Below, piece by piece: positions 8,406-16,778 of a DNA stretch of 64,000 bases. The stretch comes from Pseudomonadota bacterium (GTDB lineage Bacteria; Desulfobacterota; Desulfovibrionia; Desulfovibrionales; Desulfomicrobiaceae): the NCBI GenBank assembly GCA_023393525.1, contig JAEWKZ010000078.1, positions 9,701 to 73,700 of the forward strand, in the 5' to 3' direction. The translations under genes and the position numbers were made by a program. The first letter of the stretch is position 1; each line of letters begins with the position of its first letter. The notes beneath the pieces were generated by a model that saw only the letters and a program-made list of their open reading frames with translations, had not been told where the DNA came from and made no database searches.

Positions 8406-9185
8406 CTACCATATCCGACGCACCTTGACCCCTTTGTCCGCCATGTGGTTCTTCAGGTCCGTGACCGTGTATTCCCCGTAGTGCACGATGGAGGCGATGA
8501 GCGCCGCCGAGGCGCGGCCTTCGGTCACGGCATCGACCATGTGCTGGGGGTTGCCGGCGCCGCCCGAGGCGATGACCGGGATGCGCACGTTGTCGGCGAT
8601 GAGGCGGGTCAGGGTCAGCTCGTAGCCGTCCTTGGTGCCGTCGGCGTCGATGGAGTTGATGCACAGTTCGCCCGCGCCCAGGCGCTCCACTTCCCTGGCC
8701 CACCACAGGGCGTCGATGCCCATGTGCTTGCGGCCGCCGTGGATGACGATCTCGTAGCCCGAGGGGATGGCCTCGGACGTGGGCACGCGCAGCACGTCCA
8801 TGCCCACGACGATGCACTGGGAGCCGAAGGCCGCGGCCCCTTCGGAGATGATGTGCGGCGTCTTCACGGCGGCGGAGTTGACGGAGATCTTCTCCGCCCC
8901 GGCCAGCAGCACTTCGCGCATGTCGGCCACGGTGGAGATGCCGCCACCCACGGAGAAGGGGATGAAGATCTGGGAGGCCACGGCCTCCACGACCTTGAGC
9001 ATGATGCCCCGGCCTTCGTGGGAGGCGGTGATGTCGTAGAAGACGATCTCGTCCGCCCCCTCTTCGTAGTAGCGGCGGGCCGTTTCCACGGGATCGCCGA
9101 TGTCGACGTTGCCTTCGAACTTGACGCCCTTGGTCAGCTTGCCGTTCCTGACATCGAGGCAGGGGATGACGCGTTTACTGAGCAT
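8406..9185 (-). CDS. hisF: Imidazole glycerol phosphate synthase cyclase subunit HisF
   Basis: A 259-aa beta/alpha barrel. It condenses ammonia from HisH with PRFAR to give imidazole glycerol phosphate and AICAR, linking histidine and purine synthesis. It starts MLSKRVIPCLDV; D11 and the Asp in INSIDADGTKDGY match the two catalytic aspartates. The start overlaps the hisH stop by 11 bp, so the subunits are translationally coupled. No other his gene lies nearby. HisH/HisF paralogues can serve LPS sugar amidation, but there is no amidotransferase partner here, so the histidine role is preferred. Confidence 0.93.
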   Translation of the reverse strand: MLSKRVIPCLDVRNGKLTKGVKFEGNVDIGDPVETARRYYEEGADEIVFYDITASHEGRGIMLKVVEAVASQIFIPFSVGGGISTVADMREVLLAGAEKISVNSAAVKTPHIISEGAAAFGSQCIVVGMDVLRVPTSEAIPSGYEIVIHGGRKHMGIDALWWAREVERLGAGELCINSIDADGTKDGYELTLTRLIADNVRIPVIASGGAGNPQHMVDAVTEGRASAALIASIVHYGEYTVTDLKNHMADKGVKVRRIW

Positions 9186-9816
9186 TGGCCGCCTCCCTGC
9201 AGTATTCGTAGAAATTGGAGAGCATCTTGAGTCCCGGCCGCCCGCTTTTTTCCGGATGGAATTGGGCCGACCACAGCCCGTCGCGGCCATGCACGGAGCA
9301 GAATTCCTTGCCGTAGTACGTCGTGGCGATGACGTATTCCGGGGCGGGGTTCGGGTAGTAGCTGTGCACGAAGTAGAATTCGCTTTCGGAAGAGATGCCG
9401 TCGAAGAGCGGGCAATCTTTTTTCAGGTTCACGGTGTTCCAGCCCATGTGCGGGATGTTGATGGGGGCGCCGTCCTCTTCGGTCAGGTCCGGGGTGAACA
9501 TGTCGCAGCTGCCCGGAATGAGGCCCAGGGTCTTCGTGTCGTTCTCCGGACTGTATTCGAGCAGGATCTGGCAGCCCAGACAGATGCCGAAAAGCGGTTT
9601 GCCGGACGTCACCTCGCGGGCCATGACCTCGCGCAGACCGGACTGGCGCAGGTTGGCCATGGCCGATCCGGCCGCCCCCACGCCGGGAAAGATGAGGCCC
9701 TGACAGCCCTCGATGACGTGCGCGTCGGCTGTGATGGTGCACGGAATGGAAAGATAGTCGAGGGCGCGTTTGACGCTGGTCAGATTGCCGGCCTTGTAGT
9801 CAAGGATGGCTAGCAT
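9175..9816 (-). CDS. hisH: Imidazole glycerol phosphate synthase glutaminase subunit HisH
   Basis: A 213-aa class I glutamine amidotransferase. The nucleophile Cys79 lies in GICLGCQ, and the His-Glu pair of the triad in QFHPEKSG near the C-terminus. It hydrolyses glutamine and channels ammonia to HisF. The start at MLAILDYKAGN matches the family, with GGAG about 6 bases upstream; an earlier in-frame ATG would add 16 unrelated residues. It is the upstream partner of hisF on the minus strand. Confidence 0.93.
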   Translation of the reverse strand: MLAILDYKAGNLTSVKRALDYLSIPCTITADAHVIEGCQGLIFPGVGAAGSAMANLRQSGLREVMAREVTSGKPLFGICLGCQILLEYSPENDTKTLGLIPGSCDMFTPDLTEEDGAPINIPHMGWNTVNLKKDCPLFDGISSESEFYFVHSYYPNPAPEYVIATTYYGKEFCSVHGRDGLWSAQFHPEKSGRPGLKMLSNFYEYCREAANAQ

Positions 9817-10000
9817 GGGGAGCTCCTGTAGCATGGGTGAAAGGAAAGGTGGCACCTTAGCCAAAGACGGTGCAAAAAAAAAGGGCCGAGAGCACGATTT
9901 TCCCGAACCTGGGCCCGGGAGCCCGGCTGCCCTCCGCCGTCTTGCCGAGGCGGGGGTTTCGGGCTAGGGGCGGAGCAAGAACATCTTGAAGGGGGAGAGT

Positions 10001-10984
10001 ATGATCATCATCACCGGTGGCGCCGGATTCATCGGCAGCGCCATGGTCTGGGAGCTGAACCAGCAAGGGTACCGGGACATCGTCGTGGTCGACAACCTGG
10101 CCTCCACGAACAAGTGGCGCAACCTGGTGGGGCTGGCCTATCATCGCTATATCCAGAAGGACAAATTTCTGGACCTGCTCAACACCAGGTACATGGAAGG
10201 GCGCATCGAGGCCGTTATCCATCTGGGCGCCTGCTCCGCGACCACGGAAGCCGACTGCGACTACCTCATCCGCAACAATCTGGAATATTCCAAGGCCATG
10301 TGCCGCTTCGCCCAGGAGCGCAACGCCCGTTTCATCTACGCCAGCTCCGCGGCGACCTACGGCGACGGCAGCCGAGGCTTCGACGACTCGGACGAGGCCA
10401 TGGAGGGGCTGCATCCGCTCAACATGTACGGCTACTCCAAGCATCTCTTCGATCTCTGGCTCAAGGGCGACAACCTGCTGGACAAGATGGCCGGGCTCAA
10501 GTTCTTCAATGTCTTCGGACCCAACGAATACCACAAGGACGACATGCGTTCCGTGGTCTGCAAGGCCTTCACCCAGATCCGGCAGACGGGCAAACTCAAG
10601 CTCTTCAAGTCCTACCGCAAGGAGTACGCCGACGGCGAGCAGCGCCGCGACTTCGTCTACATCAAGGATTGCGTGAAGGTCATCGACTGGCTGATCAGGA
10701 ATCCGGAGGTGGGCGGCATCTTCAACGTGGGCACGGGCCAGGCCCGGACCTGGAACGACCTGGCGCGGGGCGTGTTCGCGGCCATGGGCCGGGAACCGCA
10801 GATCGAATACGTGGACATGCCGGACACCCTGCGCGGCAAGTACCAGTACTACACCTGCGCCGACCTGACCAAGCTCGCCGGCCGGGGCTGCGACGTGAAT
10901 TTCCGGCCTCTGGAAGACGGCATAACCGACTATGTCCAGAACTATCTGATGCAGGGCTACTCGCACCTGACGTCGCGGTACTGA
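10001..10984 (+). CDS. hldD: ADP-L-glycero-D-manno-heptose-6-epimerase
   Basis: A 327-aa extended short-chain dehydrogenase. The NAD(P)-binding GGAGFIGS motif is at the N-terminus, the catalytic Tyr-Lys pair in YGYSK, and heptose-epimerase segments such as FFNVFGPNEYHK and DFVYIKDC follow. It makes the ADP-heptose used for the LPS inner core, so the cell is Gram-negative with heptose-containing LPS. The ATG at 10001 is chosen because AAGGGGGAG sits just before it; a TTG five codons upstream lacks such a site. Other heptose genes are not in the window. Confidence 0.94.
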   Translation: MIIITGGAGFIGSAMVWELNQQGYRDIVVVDNLASTNKWRNLVGLAYHRYIQKDKFLDLLNTRYMEGRIEAVIHLGACSATTEADCDYLIRNNLEYSKAMCRFAQERNARFIYASSAATYGDGSRGFDDSDEAMEGLHPLNMYGYSKHLFDLWLKGDNLLDKMAGLKFFNVFGPNEYHKDDMRSVVCKAFTQIRQTGKLKLFKSYRKEYADGEQRRDFVYIKDCVKVIDWLIRNPEVGGIFNVGTGQARTWNDLARGVFAAMGREPQIEYVDMPDTLRGKYQYYTCADLTKLAGRGCDVNFRPLEDGITDYVQNYLMQGYSHLTSRY

Positions 10985-11005
10985 CCTTCGCCCTCCGAAA
11001 ATCAG

Positions 11006-11035
11006 AAAGGCGGCCCGGGAAACCAGGCCGCCTTT
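11006..11035. terminator. Bidirectional terminator between hldD and uvrA
   Basis: A 10-bp perfect stem, AAAGGCGGCC (11006-11015) with GGCCGCCTTT (11026-11035), between two convergent genes. Confidence 0.75.
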
Positions 11036-11061
11036 CGACGTTCACGGACAATTGCGGAAAC

Positions 11062-13803
11062 TCACAACTCCAGAAACGGCCCCGTGACCGAGCCCGGGTT
11101 TTGCTTGAGATCCTCCGGACTGCCTTGGGCCACGATGATGCCGCCGTTTTCGCCGCCGCCGGGGCCCAGGTCGATGACGTGGTCCGCCGCCGCGACCACG
11201 TCCAGGTTGTGCTCGATGACGATGACCGAGGCTCCCTTGTCCACCAATGCGTGCAGCACGGCTATGAGCTTGCCGACCTCGTGCATGTGCAGGCCCGTGG
11301 TCGGCTCGTCCAGGATGTACAGGGTGCCGGGCAGGCTCCTCTTGCCCAGTTCGCGCGAGATCTTGATGCGCTGGGCCTCTCCGCCGGACAGGGTCGTGGC
11401 GGGCTGGCCCAGGCGGATGTATTCCAGGCCCACCTCCTCCAGCACTCCGAGCTTGCGTTCCAGGGCCGGGTGGTTGGCGAAGAACTGTCGGGCTTCGCTG
11501 ACCGTCATGTCCAAGACGTCGGCGATGGACTTGTCGCGGTACAGGATGTCCAGGGTCTCTCGGTTGTAGCGCTTGCCCCCGCACACCTCGCAGGTCACGA
11601 AGACGTCGGGCAGGAAGTGCATCTCGACCCGGATCTGGCCGTCGCCCTGGCAGGCCTCGCAGCGCCCCCCGCGCACATTGAAACTGAAGCGCCCCACGTT
11701 GTAGCCGCGCTTCTTGGCGTCCTTGCTCCCGGCGAAGATGGCCCGGATCTCGTCGAAGACCTTGGTGTAGGTGGCCGGGTTGGATCGCGGCGTGCGACCG
11801 ATGGGACTCTGATCGATGGAGATGATTTTTTCCACGCTGTCCGCGCCCTCGATGCCGCCGATGGTTCCGGGAGAGTCCACTTTAAGCCCTTGCATGAGGG
11901 CCAGGTGCTTGTAGAGCGAGTCCATGACCAGCGAGCTCTTGCCCGAACCGGACACGCCGGTGATGCAGACCAGGGAGCCAAGGGGGAAGCGGGCGTCGAT
12001 GCCGCGCAGGTTGTTGGTGGTCACCCCGCGCAGGGTGATGGCGCGGTCCGAGGTCCTGCGCTTGGCGGGCCTGGCGATGCGCAGGTCCCCGCGCAGGTAT
12101 TTGCCGGTCAGGCTTTTGGAGACGGTCACCAGATCATGGGGCGATCCGGCAAAGACCAGTTCCCCGCCCAGAAATCCCGAGCCGGGGCCGAGCTCCAACA
12201 CGTGGTCGGCGGCGCGGATGGTCGGCTCGTCGTGTTCGACCACCAGCACGGTGTTGCCCCGCCCCTGAAGCTGGCGCAGGGTGTTTATGAGGCGCTGGTT
12301 GTCGCGCGGGTGCAGGCCGATGCTCGGTTCGTCCAGGACATAGGTCACCCCGACCAGGCCCGAGCCGAGCTGCCCGGCCAGGCGGATGCGCTGGGCCTCG
12401 CCGCCGGACAGGGTGGACATGTTGCGGGCCAGGCTGATGTAATCGAGGCCCACGTTGGACAAAAACTCCATGCGGTGCCGGAGCTCTTTCAAGAGCGGCG
12501 TGCTGATCTCCGCGTTCACGCCAAGGAACGTCAGCCCCTGGAGCCAGGCCAGGGCCCGGCTGATGGGCAGGGAGCAGAAATCGAAGATGTTCAGGCCATC
12601 GACGCGCACGGCCAGGGATTCGGGGCGCAGGCGAGCGCCCTTGCAGGACGGGCAGTCCATGGTCTGGCGGTAGCGGGCCAGCTCGTCGCGCCAGATGTAG
12701 CCGAGGTTCCCTCCCTGTTCGAGAAAATGGATCACTCCCGGCCACCTGTCGCCACCGTGGAACAGGGCGTGCCGTGCTTCGGGGGTGAATTCCTGCAACG
12801 GGGTGTCCAGCGTGAAACGGAACTTGAGTCCCAACTCTTTCAGATCGTTGGCGTAGCGGTCGAACGTCCGGCCCTTCCAGGGCAGGATGGCTCCCTGGCG
12901 CAGGGACAGACCGCCGTTGGGCGCAAGGAGCACCGGTTCGTAATACTCCACCGAGCCCAGGCCCGAGCAGTGCGGGCAGGCCCCCTGGGGGCTGTTGAAG
13001 GAGAAAAGCTGGGGGCTGGGCCTGGGCAGGCTCAGGCTGCACCGGGGGCAGACCGCGTCGGTGGAGAAGAAGATGTCCTCCCCGCCGATGACCGAGACGA
13101 CGATGCGCCCCTCGCCGCTTTTCAGGCCCAGTTCCACGGAATCGGCCAGACGCTTGCGCATGTCGGACTTCAAGACCAGTCGGTCCACGACCAGATCTAT
13201 GCTGTGCTTCAGATTCTTGGCCAGTTCGGGCAGCGGATCGAGCGGGAGCACTTCTCCGTTGATCCTGGCCCGGACAAAGCCCTGGGTCTTGAGCTTCTTG
13301 AAGAGATCGGCGTGGGTGCCCTTCTTGTGGTCCACCAGGGGCGCGAGAAGCATGAATTTCGTGCCTTCCGGCAGACTCAGGATGCGGTCCATGATTTCGT
13401 CGCTGCTCTGGGCCGCGATGGGCACGCCGCACTCCGGGCAGCAGGGGGTGCCGAGGCGGGCGTAGAAAACGCGCAGAAAGTCGTAGATTTCCGTGACCGT
13501 GGCCACGGTGGAGCGGGGGTTCTTGGACAGGGTTTGCTGTTCCAGGGAGATGGCCGGGGTCAGGCCCTCGATGAGATCGATGGCCGGCTTGTCCATCTGC
13601 GGCAGGAACTGGCGTGCGTAGGCGGACAGCGATTCGACATAGCGCCGCTGGCCTTCGGCGTAGACGATGTCGAAGGCCAGGGTGGATTTGCCCGAACCCG
13701 AGGGGCCGCAGACCACGACCAGCTTGTCGCGGGGAATGTCCAGGGTCAGGTTTTTGAGGTTGTGCTGACGCGCTCCGGCGATATGTATGACTTTGGTATC
13801 CAT
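11062..13803 (-). CDS. uvrA: Excinuclease ABC subunit A
   Basis: A 913-aa UvrA (E. coli about 940), the damage-recognition ATPase of nucleotide excision repair. It has two ABC ATPase modules: Walker A GPSGSGKST near residue 34 and GVSGSGKSS in the second half, each with an LSGGEAQRI signature and a LDEP Walker B. Zinc-binding cysteines occur as CCPECG and as CEACQGDG followed by CEVCGG. The gene stands alone, with uvrB and uvrC elsewhere. It ends opposite hldD. Confidence 0.97.
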   Translation of the reverse strand: MDTKVIHIAGARQHNLKNLTLDIPRDKLVVVCGPSGSGKSTLAFDIVYAEGQRRYVESLSAYARQFLPQMDKPAIDLIEGLTPAISLEQQTLSKNPRSTVATVTEIYDFLRVFYARLGTPCCPECGVPIAAQSSDEIMDRILSLPEGTKFMLLAPLVDHKKGTHADLFKKLKTQGFVRARINGEVLPLDPLPELAKNLKHSIDLVVDRLVLKSDMRKRLADSVELGLKSGEGRIVVSVIGGEDIFFSTDAVCPRCSLSLPRPSPQLFSFNSPQGACPHCSGLGSVEYYEPVLLAPNGGLSLRQGAILPWKGRTFDRYANDLKELGLKFRFTLDTPLQEFTPEARHALFHGGDRWPGVIHFLEQGGNLGYIWRDELARYRQTMDCPSCKGARLRPESLAVRVDGLNIFDFCSLPISRALAWLQGLTFLGVNAEISTPLLKELRHRMEFLSNVGLDYISLARNMSTLSGGEAQRIRLAGQLGSGLVGVTYVLDEPSIGLHPRDNQRLINTLRQLQGRGNTVLVVEHDEPTIRAADHVLELGPGSGFLGGELVFAGSPHDLVTVSKSLTGKYLRGDLRIARPAKRRTSDRAITLRGVTTNNLRGIDARFPLGSLVCITGVSGSGKSSLVMDSLYKHLALMQGLKVDSPGTIGGIEGADSVEKIISIDQSPIGRTPRSNPATYTKVFDEIRAIFAGSKDAKKRGYNVGRFSFNVRGGRCEACQGDGQIRVEMHFLPDVFVTCEVCGGKRYNRETLDILYRDKSIADVLDMTVSEARQFFANHPALERKLGVLEEVGLEYIRLGQPATTLSGGEAQRIKISRELGKRSLPGTLYILDEPTTGLHMHEVGKLIAVLHALVDKGASVIVIEHNLDVVAAADHVIDLGPGGGENGGIIVAQGSPEDLKQNPGSVTGPFLEL

Positions 13804-13926
13804 GAAGTCTCTGTTGCGAACGGTTGAAGGATGATATTTGACGGATGCTTCTTATAACCATATGAGAATGGCTGACAAGTGGCAGTGAAAATGCAAGATG
13901 ATCGGTGTTGTATTACGGAGACAGTG

Positions 13927-14505
13927 ATGAAAATTTCGCTTGGTGCAAAGACGCTGGCCCAGCCTGCGCCGCTGTGGATTGTCGGATCCTATGATGAGGA
14001 CGGCGGAGCCAATGCCATGGCTGCGGCTTGGGGCGGGATATGCTGTTCCAAGCCGCCCTGTATTGCAGTCTCCTTGCGTGAGGACCGGCACAGTTATGCG
14101 TCCATTCTGGCTCGCCGTGCGTTCACCATCAGCGTGCCTTCCGTCGAATATGCCGCGCAGGCGGACTATTTCGGCATCGTCTCGGGAAAAGACGTGGACA
14201 AGTTCGCGGCCACGGGACTGACTCCGGTGCGGTCGGAGCTGGTGGATGCCCCCTATGTGGGCGAGTTTCCCCTGGTGCTCGAGTGCGCCCTGCTGCGCAC
14301 CGTGCCGCTGGGCATGCATGTCCAGTTTGTCGGGGAGATCGTCGATGTCAAGGCCGAGGAGGGCGTCCTCGATGAAAAGGGCTATCCCGACGCGGCCAAG
14401 GTTTGCCCGCTCATCTTCACCCCCGTGACCAGGGCCTACCACACCGTGGGCCGGTACGTAGGGCAGGCTTTCGAGATCGGCCGGTCTTTCGGCGAAACGA
14501 GCTAG
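13927..14505 (+). CDS. Flavin reductase family protein (flavoredoxin-like)
   Basis: A 192-aa FMN-binding split-barrel protein of the flavin reductase-like family. Segments typical of the family are NAMAAAWGGICCSKPPCIAVSLRE, FTISVPS and the C-terminal YHTVGRYVGQAFEIG. Such proteins in sulfate reducers (flavoredoxin) bind FMN and carry electrons in sulfur metabolism or reduce flavins. Start at MKISLGAKTLAQP; the open frame upstream begins in the uvrA promoter region. Only 15 bp separate it from the diguanylate cyclase downstream, so the two may be cotranscribed. Confidence 0.85.
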   Translation: MKISLGAKTLAQPAPLWIVGSYDEDGGANAMAAAWGGICCSKPPCIAVSLREDRHSYASILARRAFTISVPSVEYAAQADYFGIVSGKDVDKFAATGLTPVRSELVDAPYVGEFPLVLECALLRTVPLGMHVQFVGEIVDVKAEEGVLDEKGYPDAAKVCPLIFTPVTRAYHTVGRYVGQAFEIGRSFGETS

Positions 14506-14520
14506 ATTCTGGGTGGGAGC

Positions 14521-15540
14521 ATGCAGCACGAAAACTTCTTTTGTTCGCTCGATGTCGTCAAGTCGCTCATCAAGGCGGGAGTGCCCGCCAACTCCAAATG
14601 GGGCGCGCTCATCCTCTACATGCGTTCCCTTTCGGAGTATGACTTTCTTTCCGCCGATCAGAAGCAGCAGATGCAGTCCCTGGTCATGGGCATCGTGCGC
14701 GACGGCGACTTTTCCGAGAAAAAATTCAGGGAAGTCGTGCGCTGCAAGGAACGCATTCTCTATCAACCCTGGAACAAGAAGCTGGAGGAAACCTTTCGGG
14801 AAACCGTGGCCCTCATCGAACACGTGCGATCCCAGAACATCCAGCGCACCAAGGAAGTCCGCGACCTGCGGGAAACGACCATCAGCACCGTGACGGACCA
14901 GAACGCCCTGGAGGACATCGTCCTTGGGATCAAGGCCGCCTTCGAGAAGGTGCTCACGCACATGGAGCAGGATACCCGGGACCTGGTCGAGATGAGCTAT
15001 ACGGACTCCCTGACCAAGCTCAGCAACCGCCGGGCCTTTGACCGGTATTACCAGACGACCCTGGTCGAGTACCTGGTCACGGGCAATCCCATGAGCCTCA
15101 TGTTTCTCGACATCGATCGCTTCAAGGAATTCAACGATTCCTATGGGCACCGCATCGGGGATCAGGCGCTGGTCACCGTGGCCAGCAAGCTGACGGGCTA
15201 CGCGCAGAAGTACGGAACCGTCCCCAACCGCAGCTTTTTTCCCGCCCGTTTCGGCGGAGAGGAGTTCGTGGTCGCCTTGCCCGGGGTAGGACTTGCCGAG
15301 GCTGCGGAAGACGCCGAGAACCTGCGCACCATCATCGAGGACTACAATTTCATCATCCGCGACCACAACGGCCAGGTGCTGCAGAAGGGCATCAAGATCA
15401 CCGTGTCCATCGGCGTGGCCGAACTGAAAAAAGAATGGGCCGGCGAGGCCGGAGCGCGGCTCCTCGACGAAGCGGACAAGGCCATGTACCGGGCCAAGGG
15501 GCGCGGCCGCAACCGGGTCTGCACCATGAACGAACGCTGA
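14521..15540 (+). CDS. Diguanylate cyclase (GGDEF) with helical N-terminal domain
   Basis: A 339-aa cytoplasmic protein. The last 180 residues form a GGDEF domain with SYTDSLTKLSNRRAFDRYY, MFLDIDRFKEFNDSYGHRIGD and an intact GGEEF active loop, so it should make c-di-GMP from two GTP. The RxxD inhibitory motif normally just before GGEEF is absent (NRSFFPARFGGEEF), so product feedback through that site is unlikely. The first 150 residues are helical and of unknown role; no membrane segment is seen. It probably shares a transcript with the flavin reductase. Confidence 0.9.
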   Translation: MQHENFFCSLDVVKSLIKAGVPANSKWGALILYMRSLSEYDFLSADQKQQMQSLVMGIVRDGDFSEKKFREVVRCKERILYQPWNKKLEETFRETVALIEHVRSQNIQRTKEVRDLRETTISTVTDQNALEDIVLGIKAAFEKVLTHMEQDTRDLVEMSYTDSLTKLSNRRAFDRYYQTTLVEYLVTGNPMSLMFLDIDRFKEFNDSYGHRIGDQALVTVASKLTGYAQKYGTVPNRSFFPARFGGEEFVVALPGVGLAEAAEDAENLRTIIEDYNFIIRDHNGQVLQKGIKITVSIGVAELKKEWAGEAGARLLDEADKAMYRAKGRGRNRVCTMNER

Positions 15541-15560
15541 TTGCCGGCGTCCGTTTTTTT
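15531..15560 (+). terminator. Likely terminator after the diguanylate cyclase
   Basis: A 7-bp stem with one mismatch (CGAACGC with GCGTCCG) overlapping the stop codon and followed by seven T residues. Confidence 0.5.
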
Positions 15561-15616
15561 CATATTCAAGGCCCTTCTTGGTTTAGGGACGGCCTCCGTG
15601 CCGGATGAGGATGCGT

Positions 15617-16765
15617 TCAGTCACCAGACGAACGAAAACGGGCGTTCTCATAAAAAGAAAAATCATACATCATCGACTCGTCCTCGGCCAGCATGGACGG
15701 TATCCCCGATTTATTCAGCCAGCCGTAAACCCCGCTGGATTCTATGGCTCGCAGCGCCTCAAACGCCTGCGACCACGGATTGTGCCGGCCCGATTCCCAT
15801 CCAGGAACCGGGAGTTGCCCCAGTCGGGCCAGGTCCGAACGAAGTACTGCGTACATGAGAGGGTGTGGAGCGGCGATGCGGGAAAGCTCGGACCACCAGG
15901 CCGCTTTTTGGTCGGGAGATTGCAGCTTGCCAAGGATCAGGTGATCCAGGATGTCCAGGACAATGAAGCTGACATAGAGCATCTCCATATAGATGAACAC
16001 GAGTTCTTCGTGTTCGATGGAAAATTCCAGCCTTTTGGCGTGAGAAGCTATCAACGCGTCCTGGATGTATCCCGGGACGTCCTGTTTTTGTTCTGCCGTT
16101 TTTTTGATTGAAGAGTGGCACCATTTCCAATAGCGCTTGAGCATTGCGATTCTGTTGATCCGCCTGATTTGTCGGGCCCTGGCCTTCGCGTCGACCCACA
16201 GTTCCAAACCCTGCCGTTTTATTTTTTGACAGAGGAAATGGTCTTCGCAGACATCCCGGTGATGTCCGGCCATACCTTCGCACTGCTCCCATGTTTCACG
16301 CCGCATCAGAAACGCGTTGCCCGGGATGAAATCCACCGGCCCCGAATTTTCCAGGTTGTGATTGTCGCCGAAACAGCGCTGAAACCTCGAGACCAGATCC
16401 TTGCCTGACAGATAGATGACCGGGCCGGAAACCATGCCGATTTCTGGTCGACGCACATGGGTCAGGCAGGTTTCAAGCCAGGCCGGCGAAATTCTGGTGT
16501 CGCAGTCCATGGCCAGAAGGAAACGCGACGCGCCGGTGGAGATGGCTGCATGCTTTGTCGCGGTGATGCCGCGATTGGTTTCGTGGCGGAAGACCCTGAT
16601 GGGGACGGTTGTAGGCGGAGGCGAATATGGGACTGAGGACCCGTCGTCGAAGATGATGATTTCTTCGGGCTGCTTCGTCCAGCTGGATATTTCAGCCAGA
16701 AGGCCATCGACGAAGTGTCCGTCGTTGTATGTATAGGTGATGAGGCTTACATCGCTGCCCTTCAT
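15617..16765 (-). CDS. Family 2 glycosyltransferase
   Basis: A 382-aa GT-A fold glycosyltransferase. N-terminal SLITYTYNDGHFVDGLLAEI and IIIFDDGSS bind the nucleotide sugar, AMDCDTRISPAW carries the DxD metal motif, and DVCEDHFLCQKI resembles the ED acceptor/base motif of GT2 enzymes. No membrane segment. It lies 13 bp downstream of a second glycosyltransferase on the same strand. The substrate is unknown; cell-surface polysaccharide or flagellin glycosylation are both possible. The 170-residue C-terminal region is not one I recognise. Confidence 0.8.
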   Translation of the reverse strand: MKGSDVSLITYTYNDGHFVDGLLAEISSWTKQPEEIIIFDDGSSVPYSPPPTTVPIRVFRHETNRGITATKHAAISTGASRFLLAMDCDTRISPAWLETCLTHVRRPEIGMVSGPVIYLSGKDLVSRFQRCFGDNHNLENSGPVDFIPGNAFLMRRETWEQCEGMAGHHRDVCEDHFLCQKIKRQGLELWVDAKARARQIRRINRIAMLKRYWKWCHSSIKKTAEQKQDVPGYIQDALIASHAKRLEFSIEHEELVFIYMEMLYVSFIVLDILDHLILGKLQSPDQKAAWWSELSRIAAPHPLMYAVLRSDLARLGQLPVPGWESGRHNPWSQAFEALRAIESSGVYGWLNKSGIPSMLAEDESMMYDFSFYENARFRSSGD

Positions 16766-16778
16766 GGGATCTCCGAGG

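Noticed and set aside
8406..9816. HisH-HisF as LPS-modification paralogues because hldD is next door
   Set aside because: No PP-loop amidotransferase partner is adjacent, hldD is on the other strand, and both proteins look like standard histidine enzymes.
10114..13827. Open frame of more than 1200 codons on the plus strand opposite uvrA
   Set aside because: It is antisense to a perfect UvrA and runs out of hldD in another frame; its product is Gly/Gln/Ala/His-rich low-complexity sequence typical of GC-rich shadow frames.
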